This document shows positions 44,353 to 53,202 of a stretch of DNA of 64,000 nt, one piece after another. The stretch lies in the NCBI GenBank assembly GCA_002337055.1, contig DDFG01000005.1, forward strand, positions 642,158 through 706,157. Direction: 5' to 3'. The stretch comes from Betaproteobacteria bacterium UBA1934. Lineage in GTDB: Bacteria; Pseudomonadota; Gammaproteobacteria; Burkholderiales; Rhodocyclaceae. The number at the start of each line of letters is the position of its first letter. Position 1 is the stretch's first letter. Position numbers and translations under genes: made by a program. Under the pieces are notes generated by a model, which saw only the letters and a program-made list of their open reading frames with translations, was not told the DNA's origin and ran no database searches.

Positions 44353-45438
44353 TCAGTTGCCGAAGGCGATGATCTCCTGCGGAATCCTGTCCAGCGGTAC
44401 CGAACGGTCGGTGGCGCCCATCTTGAGCGCCTCTTTCGGCATGCCGAACACCACGCAGGTGGATTCATCCTCGGCCAGCGTCGAGGCGCCGGCATCGCGC
44501 ATTTCCTTGAGGCCGCGCGCGCCGTCGTCGCCCATGCCGGTCATGATGATGCCCAGCGCGTTCTTGCCCGCCACCTGCGCCACGGAGCGAAAGAGCACAT
44601 CGACGGAAGGCTTGTGGCGATTGACCAGCGGGCCGTCCTTGACCTCGACGTAATACTGCGCGCCGCTCCGCTTGACCATCATGTGGCGACCGCCGGGGGC
44701 GATCAGAGCGATGCCGGGGCGCACGCGGTCGCCGTCCTTCGCTTCCTTGACCTGCAACTGGCAGAGGCCGTTCAGGCGCTCGGCAAACATGGCGGTGAAC
44801 TTCTCGGGCATGTGCTGCACGATGACCGTGCCGGTGCAGGTGCCGGGCAGGCGCGTGAGCACGGCTTCCAGCGCCTGCGTGCCGCCGGTGGAGGTGCCGA
44901 TGGCGATCAGCTTGTCGGTGGTGCCGTACATGCGCGCGCCCTGATGCGCGGTGTTGGGCAGCATCACGTCGGCGGTGTTCTTGGGCCGGTTGGGAATTGC
45001 GGCGGTGGCCGAGGTGACGCGCTGCAAGGCCTTGATGTTGGCGCGGGCAGCGGCCTTGATGGCGCCGACGATGTCGTTGCTGGAATCTTCCAGAAAGGAT
45101 TTGAGGTTGATCTTGGGTTTGGTGATGATATTGACCGCGCCAGCGGCCAGCGCTTCCATCGTCACCTGGGCGCCGGTTTCCGCCAGCGAGGAGCAGATGA
45201 TGACCGGTGTCGGGCGCTCGGCCATGATCTTTTTCAGAAAGGTCAGACCGTCCATGCGCGGCATTTCGATGTCGAGTACGAACACGTCGGGCCATTGGCT
45301 GCGCAGCTTGTCGGAGGCAAACAGCGGGTCCTGTGCGGTGCCGATCACTTCGATGGACGGTTCGCGGCTGATGGCCTGCGTCACCAACTGGCGGACCAGC
45401 GCCGAGTCATCGACGATCATGACCTTGATCTTGTTCAT
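44353..45438 (-). CDS. cheB: CheB, chemotaxis methylesterase/deamidase
   Basis: A 361-residue CheB. The receiver domain has Asp56 in DVFVLDIEMPRMDG. A long linker leads to the methylesterase domain with the catalytic serine in IGTSTGGTQAL, the histidine in QHMPEKF and the aspartate in GMGDDGARG. It removes methyl groups from receptor glutamates. The ATG at 45438 has GGAAGG upstream. It lies directly after cheD. Confidence 0.94.
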   Translation of the reverse strand: MNKIKVMIVDDSALVRQLVTQAISREPSIEVIGTAQDPLFASDKLRSQWPDVFVLDIEMPRMDGLTFLKKIMAERPTPVIICSSLAETGAQVTMEALAAGAVNIITKPKINLKSFLEDSSNDIVGAIKAAARANIKALQRVTSATAAIPNRPKNTADVMLPNTAHQGARMYGTTDKLIAIGTSTGGTQALEAVLTRLPGTCTGTVIVQHMPEKFTAMFAERLNGLCQLQVKEAKDGDRVRPGIALIAPGGRHMMVKRSGAQYYVEVKDGPLVNRHKPSVDVLFRSVAQVAGKNALGIIMTGMGDDGARGLKEMRDAGASTLAEDESTCVVFGMPKEALKMGATDRSVPLDRIPQEIIAFGN

Positions 45439-45439
45439 T

Positions 45440-45946
45440 TCATTTCCTTCCTGGGGAGGGGGACGATTGGTTCTGGGGGAGGACCATCCAGACATGGCCG
45501 GACGACAGATCGAGAAAGAGGCGGCGACGGTGATTGCCGCCAACGTGCTCGGTCATGACCAGAAATCCGAAGGCGGAAAGGGCGGCCTTGGTGGCTTCGA
45601 TATTGCGGCGACCGACATCCATGTTGATCGCCTGGATGCCGGCGAACATGTTGCCGCCGCCAAAGATCTTGACCTGGCAACTGGCCGGTGACACGCGCTT
45701 GGCCCGCAGCTCGTACGAAAACCGCTCGATCGCCTCGTTGGCAAAGCGGCCGTCGGGCAGCGAGCCGGGCGGGCGCTGGCGCCCCGGCAGCAGGATGTGG
45801 CACATGCCGCCGAATTGTAGCTGCGGGTGCCAGACCGTGACGGCGACGCAGGAGCCGAGCAGGGTGCCGATGCGGCCAGGCGAGACGCCGAAGTGGATTT
45901 CTCCGGGGTGGAGAAAAATGTCGTGGTGCTGGTGAGACGGGCTCAT
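45440..45946 (-). CDS. cheD: CheD, chemoreceptor glutamine deamidase
   Basis: A 168-residue CheD. The catalytic cysteine (about residue 33) is in GTLLGSCVAVTV and the histidine in GGMCHILLP. FGGGNMF and IGRRN-type segments (VGRRNIEATK) complete the family pattern. CheD deamidates receptor glutamines. The start overlaps the cheR stop by four bases, and the stop is one base before the cheB start. Confidence 0.93.
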   Translation of the reverse strand: MSPSHQHHDIFLHPGEIHFGVSPGRIGTLLGSCVAVTVWHPQLQFGGMCHILLPGRQRPPGSLPDGRFANEAIERFSYELRAKRVSPASCQVKIFGGGNMFAGIQAINMDVGRRNIEATKAALSAFGFLVMTEHVGGNHRRRLFLDLSSGHVWMVLPQNQSSPSPGRK

Positions 45947-46773
45947 GGTCGTGCCTCGCTCCGCCGGTAAATGGTGGGCAGCACGGGCTGGAGATCGGCG
46001 GTCAGGCCGTTGAGCGACTCGGAATGGCCGACGATGAAGTGCCCGTCGCTTTTCAGATAGGGCAGCAGGTTGGCTACCACCTTGCGCTTGGTGTCGTTGT
46101 CGAAGTAGATCATCACATTGCGCAGAAAGATCAGGTCGAACAGGCCGAGATCCTTGCGCGGCGACATCAGGTTGCTATGCAGAAAACGCACTCGCTCCCG
46201 CAGTTCGCGGGTGATGAGCAGGGTGCCGGCGTATTCGTTCAGGCCTTTCAGGCAATATTTCTTTAGCAGCGGGTTCGGAATGCCGTCGATCCGATCCAGC
46301 GGGTAATGGCCGCCCTGCGCCTTGGCCAGCACCCGCGTGCTGATGTCGGTGCCCACCACTTCCCAGCTCGCGCCGCCGAGCACATCGGCCAGCACCATCG
46401 CCATCGAGTAGGCTTCCTCGCCGCTGGAGGAAGCCGCGCTCCACACCCGGAAGCCGCTGCCGCGGGCTTGACCGGCGCGCTGACGCAGAAAGTCGAAATG
46501 CTTGGGCTCGCGGAAAAAATAGGTCTCGTTGGTGGTCAGCAAATCCACCATCACCTGTAGTTCCGCCTGATGGGCCGGGTCGGTGACGAATTTGAAGTAT
46601 TCGGTGAAAGTCGAATACTCGAGCTTTCGCACCCGTTTCGACAGGCGACCCACCAGCAGCAGCTTTTTGGCGTCCGAGAGGCTGATGCCGGCGATGTCGA
46701 AAATCAGCTTCTGGAACTGGCGGTATTCGCTGGTCGTGATGTCGACGGTGGCGGCGTTCGGGGCTTGGGTCAC
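45943..46773 (-). CDS. cheR: CheR, chemotaxis protein methyltransferase
   Basis: A 276-residue CheR. An N-terminal helical domain precedes the SAM-binding domain, with FFREPKHFDFLR, FRVWSAASSSGEEAYSMAMV and FDLIFLRNVMIYFD as landmarks. It methylates receptor glutamates using S-adenosylmethionine. It lies 18 bases after the MCP gene. The MCP lacks an obvious C-terminal CheR-binding pentapeptide. Confidence 0.94.
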   Translation of the reverse strand: MTQAPNAATVDITTSEYRQFQKLIFDIAGISLSDAKKLLLVGRLSKRVRKLEYSTFTEYFKFVTDPAHQAELQVMVDLLTTNETYFFREPKHFDFLRQRAGQARGSGFRVWSAASSSGEEAYSMAMVLADVLGGASWEVVGTDISTRVLAKAQGGHYPLDRIDGIPNPLLKKYCLKGLNEYAGTLLITRELRERVRFLHSNLMSPRKDLGLFDLIFLRNVMIYFDNDTKRKVVANLLPYLKSDGHFIVGHSESLNGLTADLQPVLPTIYRRSEARP

Positions 46774-46791
46774 GGTGGCTCCTGGCGGCGA

Positions 46792-48837
46792 TCAGCGACT
46801 CAGCTTGAATTCGGCCATGGTTGCCCGTAGCCGGTCGGCCTGCGCCGCCATGTTGTGCGTCGTGGCGGCCAGCTGTTCGGCGGCAGCAGCGTTGTGCTGA
46901 GTCAGTTTGCTAACCCTGTCCATTGCTGTATTGACCTGATTGACGCCGACGGTCTGTTCTTCGGAAGCGGCGGTGATTTCCTGGACGAGATCGGCGGTTC
47001 GTTTGGTAGTGGGGACGATATCGTCGAGGAGCTTGCCGGCCTTCTCGGCCATGCCGACCGAATTGACGGCGAGCTGTCCGATCTCCTGAGCGGCCACCTG
47101 GGAGCGCTCGGCGAGCTTGCGCACCTCGGCGGCGACCACGGCGAAGCCCTTGCCATGCTCGCCGGCACGAGCCGCCTCGATAGCCGCATTCAACGCCAGA
47201 AGATTGGTCTGGTAGGCGATATCGTCGATGATGCTGATCTTCTTGGCGATCTGCTTCATTGCCCCGACCGTCTCATTGACCGCCTGACCACCCTCGGCCG
47301 CCTTGACACTCCCCTCGGCCGACATCCCGTCCGCCACCTTGGCATTCTCCGTATTCTGCTGAATTGAAGAGGTCATCTGCTCGATGGAAGCGGAAGTCTC
47401 CTCCACCGAAGCCGCCTGCTCGGAAGACGCCTGCGAAAGCGACTGGGCGGTCGAAGACACCTCGACGGTGGCCGCCGCCAGCGTCTCGGTCGTGTTATTC
47501 ACCTCGGTAATCGTCTGGGCCAGCTTGGCGACGGTATTGTTCAGGGACTGCTTCACCTGATCGAAGGCACCTTGACACTCGCGGGTCACCTGCTTGGTCA
47601 GATCACCCTGTTCGAGCGCCTGGGCGACGAAGATGGTGTCCTTGAAAGCCGTATCGACGGTATGGGACAACTGGTTCAACAACTCGGACAAGGTTCTGGG
47701 GAAACCCTTCTTGCCGTCGAGACTGATCTTGACCGAGAAATCGCCCTTGTTGGCGGCGGCGGTGATTTCCTGGATTTCGGCGACGATGCGCTTGAGATTG
47801 CCGCGCAACTGTTCGATGGTGTCGTTGATGAACTTCTTCTTGCCCGGGAATTCTTCCAGCGGCGCATCCAGATTGCCTTCCCCAAATTCCTTCACGCACG
47901 CCATCGCCTTCTTCTTCACCGCTATGTGCCCAGCAACCATCGCGTTCGTGCCCGCAGCCATAGTCTTGAACGAACCCTGGAATTTGCTCTCGTCGATCAC
48001 GACGTCGATGTCGCCCTTGTCGTGTTCCCGTGACATTTTGCTCATCTCGTCGATCAGCGTCTGGATGGTGACGCTCATCTGTTTGATTGCGGCCATCATG
48101 CTGCTGGTGTCGCCAGCTTTCAGGGTGATCTGGCTCGACAGGTCGCCGGTTGCCACCTTGTTGGCAATTTCCGCGGCGGCCGCCGGTTCGCCGCCCAGCT
48201 GACGCAGCAGCGCGCGTGTGATGGCGAGGGCGATGCCCGCGATCAGAACCAGGGTGATGCCCGCCACGATCAGCGCCAGATTTAGCGCACTTGAACGGAT
48301 GGCGGCGGCCTCGTCTGCCCCCTTCTTGGCGAGCGCGACGTTGTAATCGAAGTGCTCGTTGAGTGTATGGGCAATCTTCTCAGCCGCGACATAGACTTTC
48401 TCCGCCAGCGCCAGCGCTTTTTCGGACTGATTCTGGCGAGAAACTGCCAGAATACCGTCGATCTGGCCTTCGTATTCGGCGTAGAACTTCTTCTGATCGT
48501 CGAGCAGGGCCTTGTCCTTGCTATCGGAGATGAAACCGTCGTACTTGTTCAGGGCCGCATGGGCACCGTCTCGATGGGTCTTGATGGCAGTTTCGATCTC
48601 GGCCAATTTGGCGGATTCTGTGTTCAGGATGTGGCGATTGATGGCTATACGCAGCCGCAAGAATTGGTTGCGGAAGTCGTCGAGCACGACCAGGCTCGGC
48701 ACTGAATTCACGGTGCTGTAGTTGGCAGCGTCGAAAATCTTATTCATCTGGTGATAGGCCAGGCCGGTCAATAGACCGATGCCCAGCAAGGCGCTGGCAG
48801 CGAGCAGCGTCATCTTCTGTGCGACGGTAAGTTTCAT
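46792..48837 (-). CDS. Methyl-accepting chemotaxis protein with several HAMP-like units
   Basis: A 681-residue receptor. An N-terminal span (about residues 9-29), a periplasmic four-helix-bundle-type domain and a second span near 200-220 are followed by at least three consecutive HAMP-like segments (for example ANKVATGDLSSQIT, EFGEGNLDAPL, ALEQGDLTKQV). The signalling tip IAYQTNLLALNAAIEAARAG is intact. The C-terminus lacks the NWETF-type tether. The ATG at 48837 is used because the longer frame gives a proline-rich leader before the span. It lies between cheA and cheR. Confidence 0.9.
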   Translation of the reverse strand: MKLTVAQKMTLLAASALLGIGLLTGLAYHQMNKIFDAANYSTVNSVPSLVVLDDFRNQFLRLRIAINRHILNTESAKLAEIETAIKTHRDGAHAALNKYDGFISDSKDKALLDDQKKFYAEYEGQIDGILAVSRQNQSEKALALAEKVYVAAEKIAHTLNEHFDYNVALAKKGADEAAAIRSSALNLALIVAGITLVLIAGIALAITRALLRQLGGEPAAAAEIANKVATGDLSSQITLKAGDTSSMMAAIKQMSVTIQTLIDEMSKMSREHDKGDIDVVIDESKFQGSFKTMAAGTNAMVAGHIAVKKKAMACVKEFGEGNLDAPLEEFPGKKKFINDTIEQLRGNLKRIVAEIQEITAAANKGDFSVKISLDGKKGFPRTLSELLNQLSHTVDTAFKDTIFVAQALEQGDLTKQVTRECQGAFDQVKQSLNNTVAKLAQTITEVNNTTETLAAATVEVSSTAQSLSQASSEQAASVEETSASIEQMTSSIQQNTENAKVADGMSAEGSVKAAEGGQAVNETVGAMKQIAKKISIIDDIAYQTNLLALNAAIEAARAGEHGKGFAVVAAEVRKLAERSQVAAQEIGQLAVNSVGMAEKAGKLLDDIVPTTKRTADLVQEITAASEEQTVGVNQVNTAMDRVSKLTQHNAAAAEQLAATTHNMAAQADRLRATMAEFKLSR

Positions 48838-48880
48838 GGTTGTCTCCGTGGGAAAGCGGTTCGGGGTCTGTCGGGGTGGT

Positions 48881-51151
48881 TCAGGCGGGCAGGGCGCGCG
48901 CCGGGGGGTGGGTTTGGGTTTCTTGGCGGGCAACTCGCTTGACCAGGCCGGGCACGTCGAGAATCAGCGCAACCATTCCAGTACCCAAAATGGTGAATCC
49001 GCTGATGCCTTGGAGCCCGCTGAAAACGGCGCCCAAGGGGCGGATGACGGTCTGGTATTCGCCCTGGAGGTTATCCACCACCAGTCCGGCGCGATGCCCG
49101 GCGTAATTGACGACCACCACGTTTTCGCGTTTGACCGGTTGCAGCACGGTGGCGAGGTCCTCCTCGGCGCCGGTTGAATGGCGCTGATCGTTGTGCGCGC
49201 GCGCCGGTTCGTCGATTTCAAAGAGGTCACGCAGCCGGATGAAGGGCAGCACCTCGCCACGCAGGTCGAGCTGGTCGCGACCTTGCGAGGCGGCGATTTC
49301 GGCCTCGGTGAGTTCGACGCACTCCACCACCATCTCGAGCGGCACGACAAAGGAGGAGTTGCCGACCTCGACCAGAAATCCGTCGATGATGGCCAGCGTC
49401 AGCGGCAGGCGGATGCGCATGGTGGCGCCGATGCCTTCTTCGCTCTCGATTTCCACGCTACCGCGCAGGGCGATGATGTTGCGGCGAACCACGTCCATGC
49501 CGACGCCCCGCCCGGACAAATTGTTGATTTGCGCAGCGGTCGAGAAGCCAGGCTCGAAGATGAGTCCGTGGATTTCATCGTCGGTCAGCACCTGGTCAGG
49601 TTTGATCAGGCCGCGGTCGATGGCCTTGGCGAGGATGCGCGCCTTGTTCAGGCCCCCGCCATCGTCGGACACTTCAATGACGATGCTGCCCGAGTCATGA
49701 TAGGCATTGAGGCGCAACGTTCCATGCGCCGGCTTGCCGGCGGCGAGACGGACGTCGGCGGGTTCGATGCCGTGATCCATGGAGTTGCGAACCAGGTGGG
49801 TCAGCGGATCGCCGATCTTTTCGACTACGGTCTTGTCGAGTTCGGTGTCGGCACCGGAGATTTCGAGGCGGATGTCTTTGCCGATTTCGCGTGAGACATC
49901 CCGCACCACCCGCTGGAATTTGTTGAAGGTCGCGCCGATCTGCACCATGCGCAGTTGCAGTGCGGAATCGCGGATGTTTTCCACCAGCCGGTTGAGCAGC
50001 GAGGCGGCTTCCAGCAGGTCGGGCTGGCCGCTTTTCTGGGCGGCCAGGTTGATGCCGGCGCTGGCGATGATGAGTTCGCCGATGAGGTTGATGTGCTCGT
50101 CGAGTTTGTCGGCATTGACGCGGATCAGGCTGGCATCGCCAGTTTTGTTCTCCTTCACCTGCTTTTGTTTTTGCAGGGCGGCTTCGACGACGGCTGGCTG
50201 TACCAAGTTCTGGGCGACCAGCACTTCACCGATGCGCTGGGCGTCGGCGCCGTCATCCCGCGCCTGGGTCTGGGTCTCTAGGGCGCGTTCCAGTTCGTGG
50301 CGTGTGAGGGTACCGCAACGGATGAGGATTTCACCCAGCCGCAGATCCTCTTCCGGGAAGCTTTGGATCAGCGCCAGATACTCGTCTACCAGACTGTGCG
50401 GCGGCAGAATGCGGATGCGCGCATCGTCGCGGACAAACTCGAAGGCGGCTTCGATGGCGGCTTTGTCGGCTTCGGTTTCGTAATTGATCTCGAAACCCAG
50501 ATAGCAATCTTCCGGGTCGAACTCGGCGATGCCTGGCAACGCATCGGTCAGCGTGACGATGGAAACAATACGGCCGAAGGTACCGAGATAGCGGATGAAA
50601 GATACCGGGTCCATGCCGTTCTTCAGGACATCGGGGTTGAAGCGCAGCGAGATGTGCCAGTTGCCCGTTTCCACGCCCTCGCCGCCGCCCTCGCGCACGC
50701 ATGCCGCTTCAGGGGCAACGTGCTCGACGAGTTGCGAGGTGGTCGTCGGCGCGGGTGTGGCCTCGCCGGAGACCGCCTTCAGGCGCTGGATCAGTTCGAC
50801 GCTGCGCGCCTGCGCTTCTTCCGGGATGGGGCGTTTCTCGGCCACGCAGTCGACCAGTGTGCCGATGTGGTCGCAGACACCGAGAAAGACGGCGACCAGC
50901 TCGCCGGAAATGGCCAGATGACCGCCGCGTACCTGATCCAGCACGTTTTCGGCGCTGTGCGTGAAAGTGACCAGATGGTCCTGTCCGAACAGCCCGGCGG
51001 ACCCCTTGATAGTGTGCGCAGCGCGGAAGATGGCGTTGATCAGGTCGGCATCGTCGGGCGATTGCTCGATCTGGAGCAGCGCGGCCTCCATGTTTTCGAG
51101 GAGTTCGCGGCTTTCGATGACGAAAGTGTCCAGGGCGTCGTCAAGATTCAT
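48881..51151 (-). CDS. cheA: CheA, chemotaxis histidine kinase
   Basis: A 756-residue CheA. The HPt domain has His46 in AAHTIKGSAGLFG. A central region has two repeats (LGEILIRCGTLTRHELERAL and IGEVLVAQNLVQPAVVEAAL) resembling the N-terminal module of GspE/MshE ATPases. Dimerisation, ATPase (HLVRNSMDHGIE, DDGGGLNKA, GRGVGMDVV) and C-terminal CheW-like domains follow. It phosphorylates CheY and CheB. The start lies 11 bases inside the STAS gene. Confidence 0.93.
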   Translation of the reverse strand: MNLDDALDTFVIESRELLENMEAALLQIEQSPDDADLINAIFRAAHTIKGSAGLFGQDHLVTFTHSAENVLDQVRGGHLAISGELVAVFLGVCDHIGTLVDCVAEKRPIPEEAQARSVELIQRLKAVSGEATPAPTTTSQLVEHVAPEAACVREGGGEGVETGNWHISLRFNPDVLKNGMDPVSFIRYLGTFGRIVSIVTLTDALPGIAEFDPEDCYLGFEINYETEADKAAIEAAFEFVRDDARIRILPPHSLVDEYLALIQSFPEEDLRLGEILIRCGTLTRHELERALETQTQARDDGADAQRIGEVLVAQNLVQPAVVEAALQKQKQVKENKTGDASLIRVNADKLDEHINLIGELIIASAGINLAAQKSGQPDLLEAASLLNRLVENIRDSALQLRMVQIGATFNKFQRVVRDVSREIGKDIRLEISGADTELDKTVVEKIGDPLTHLVRNSMDHGIEPADVRLAAGKPAHGTLRLNAYHDSGSIVIEVSDDGGGLNKARILAKAIDRGLIKPDQVLTDDEIHGLIFEPGFSTAAQINNLSGRGVGMDVVRRNIIALRGSVEIESEEGIGATMRIRLPLTLAIIDGFLVEVGNSSFVVPLEMVVECVELTEAEIAASQGRDQLDLRGEVLPFIRLRDLFEIDEPARAHNDQRHSTGAEEDLATVLQPVKRENVVVVNYAGHRAGLVVDNLQGEYQTVIRPLGAVFSGLQGISGFTILGTGMVALILDVPGLVKRVARQETQTHPPARALPA

Positions 51152-51479
51152 GGGGGCCTCGGGTTTGGGAGCGGATCAGGACGGGGTCGCCAAAGTGGCT
51201 GGCGAGGTCGCAGAGATCGAAGAGGTCGAGCACGGCATCGCTGTGGCGGACGAAACGCAGGGTCTTGCCCTGGGTGGCGGCTTCCCGCTTGGCCATCAGC
51301 ATCAGCTGGATGCCCGCCGTGTCGATGTCGGTCACGTCGGAGAGATCGATGTCGATGTCGTGCCCGGCCGGGTTGGCGGCCAGGGTGGTCATCAACTGTT
51401 CCTTCATCGCCGCGGCGGTGAAGATGTTGAATTCGCCGCAAACGGCGAGGGTCGGCGATTCGGGGGTGTGGTCGGACAT
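51141..51479 (-). CDS. STAS-domain protein
   Basis: A 112-residue single STAS domain of the anti-sigma-factor-antagonist type. The conserved strand-helix DIDIDLSDVTDIDTAGIQLM has aspartate-threonine (DTAG) at the position often occupied by the phosphorylated serine. It lies between cheY and cheA. In comparable clusters such proteins replace or accompany adaptor functions. Its role is unknown. Confidence 0.85.
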   Translation of the reverse strand: MSDHTPESPTLAVCGEFNIFTAAAMKEQLMTTLAANPAGHDIDIDLSDVTDIDTAGIQLMLMAKREAATQGKTLRFVRHSDAVLDLFDLCDLASHFGDPVLIRSQTRGPHES

Positions 51480-51495
51480 GGTGATTCCCCAGCGC

Positions 51496-51864
51496 TCAAG
51501 GCAGGATCAGCATCGAGACGGCGGTCAGCATCTGCGCCGGCTGAAAGGGCTTGACCACCCACGCCTTGGCTCCCGCCGCCTGGCCCGCCGCCTTCTTGTC
51601 GGCGCCTGCTTCGGTGGTCAGCATGATGACCGGCGTGAATTTGTAGGCGGGCAGTTGCTTGGCCGCCTTGACGAAGGAAATGCCGTCCATGTTCGGCATG
51701 TTCACATCGCTGATGATCAGGTGAATTTTGCGCCCGTCGAGTTTGCTGAGCGCGTCCTTGCCGTCGAACGCTTCGATGATGTCGTAGCCCGCGCCCTTCA
51801 GCGCGATGCTGACGACCTGCCGCAGGGAAGCGGAGTCGTCGACGATCAGGATGGTCTTCGCCAT
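51496..51864 (-). CDS. cheY: CheY-type response regulator
   Basis: A 122-residue stand-alone receiver domain. The acidic pair is at residues 9-10, the phosphorylation site is Asp53 in LIISDVNMPNMDG, and the switch residues lie in VIMLTTEAG and WVVKPF. It is likely the motor-signalling partner of the neighbouring CheA. The ATG at 51864 has AAGGAG, and the longer open frame upstream is antisense noise over the next gene. Confidence 0.92.
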   Translation of the reverse strand: MAKTILIVDDSASLRQVVSIALKGAGYDIIEAFDGKDALSKLDGRKIHLIISDVNMPNMDGISFVKAAKQLPAYKFTPVIMLTTEAGADKKAAGQAAGAKAWVVKPFQPAQMLTAVSMLILP

Positions 51865-51877
51865 GAGTGGCTCCTTG

Positions 51878-53092
51878 TCAGAAAAAAGTGATGCCGGAAC
51901 GGTTTTGCGTGCTGCCCGTCGCATGGCCGCCGTTATGCACGGCCTGTTGTTCGGGCATGGTGTAGGTCCGCGAAAGATCTTCCAGCCACTGGCCGGCATC
52001 GAGAGCATCGCCTTCGGCGCGGTTGCCAATGTTCCGGGCGAGCTTTTCGATGTCTCCGCCAACGTGCTGGAGGACCTGGCTGACGCGATCCTGGAATTGC
52101 AGGGCAACCAGCACGTCGGCGATTTCCATGCCGATGGCCTGGCTTTCCTGACACAGCTCTTCGGATGAAGCAGTCAGTGCCGTGGCACGCTCGCTGAAAC
52201 GTGAGACGACGTGCTCGATGACGGCGCCGGAATGATTGACCAGCGACTCGTCCTGCTCGGCATAGGACTGGGAAAGTTTCAGGGTGTCGCCGATGGCCTG
52301 GTTGACCATGCGGACGGTTTCACCGATTTTCTTGCCCGTCTCGCCGGAGAGGGTGGAGAGCTTACGCACCTCGTCCGCCACGACGGCGAAGCCTCGGCCC
52401 ACATCGCCGGCGCGAGCGGCTTCGATGGCGGCGTTCAGCGCCAGCAGATTGGTCTGTTTGGCGATTTCGCCGACATCGTTGGCCATGCGTTGCAAGGCAT
52501 CGGTGTGGCTGGCCAGTTGGCTGACTTCTGTGAGCATATTGGATCGGATGTTGAAGGCGTCGCGCAGCGCAACGACGATGGAATCCAGTTCTCCCTGCGA
52601 TTCGGTCAGCAGCGTGACCATTCCGGTGTCGCCGCCCGAGGCCTGATTGGCGGCGATAGAGGCCTGGAGCCGTTGGCTGATGTCGGCGAACCGGTTGGCC
52701 AGGGAGATCACCGCGTCTTCGGTGTGCGAGCGGGCCATCTCCACCTGGCCGGACCAGATGGGTAGAACTTTCAGGCAAAGCTGATCGAGCCCCTGTATCT
52801 GCTGGCGCCTGAAATCGGCCAGTTCGGCCTGGCTGGCCGCCACCGCCGCCTGACCGGCTTGCCGGGCAGCGTTGAGGGCGATGCGACGCGCGGTCCACCC
52901 CAATGGCAGGCTGGTGGCGGCAAAGATCAGCGCGCCGATGGCGGACTCCAGCGAACCCCGACCGACGGCGGCGATCAACGATGCGCCGAGCAGGGTGGTG
53001 AGGACAATGAGCCATAGACCGCCGTCGGGACGCACTGTCGCTTCGCCGGTGGCGTCGCGTGAGCCTTGATTCGAGAGTGTGTGTGCTTGCAT
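51878..53092 (-). CDS. Short MCP-like signalling protein without periplasmic domain
   Basis: A 404-residue protein. Two adjacent hydrophobic segments (about residues 26-68) form a hairpin with no periplasmic sensor domain. The C-terminal half holds the chemoreceptor tip (IAKQTNLLALNAAIEAARAG) and a shortened signalling bundle. It ends in a polar tail with HNGGHATGS. It may sense membrane state or energy, or recruit CheA; both are inference. It is first of the cheY-STAS-cheA gene string. Confidence 0.85.
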   Translation of the reverse strand: MQAHTLSNQGSRDATGEATVRPDGGLWLIVLTTLLGASLIAAVGRGSLESAIGALIFAATSLPLGWTARRIALNAARQAGQAAVAASQAELADFRRQQIQGLDQLCLKVLPIWSGQVEMARSHTEDAVISLANRFADISQRLQASIAANQASGGDTGMVTLLTESQGELDSIVVALRDAFNIRSNMLTEVSQLASHTDALQRMANDVGEIAKQTNLLALNAAIEAARAGDVGRGFAVVADEVRKLSTLSGETGKKIGETVRMVNQAIGDTLKLSQSYAEQDESLVNHSGAVIEHVVSRFSERATALTASSEELCQESQAIGMEIADVLVALQFQDRVSQVLQHVGGDIEKLARNIGNRAEGDALDAGQWLEDLSRTYTMPEQQAVHNGGHATGSTQNRSGITFF

Positions 53093-53202
53093 GTCGTAAT
53101 CCGTTGCGAGTGGGTGTAAGCATCGCGCGGTTGGGGTTCGCGCAATATCGGGCTTGGCTGAATCGCTTATCAGGAGTGGATGAATGCGGGGTAGGAAAAG
53201 GC

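Noticed and set aside
48838..48933. 32-residue N-terminal extension of the MCP
   Set aside because: Proline-rich and out of character before a signal-anchor span. The ATG at 48837 gives a normal start.
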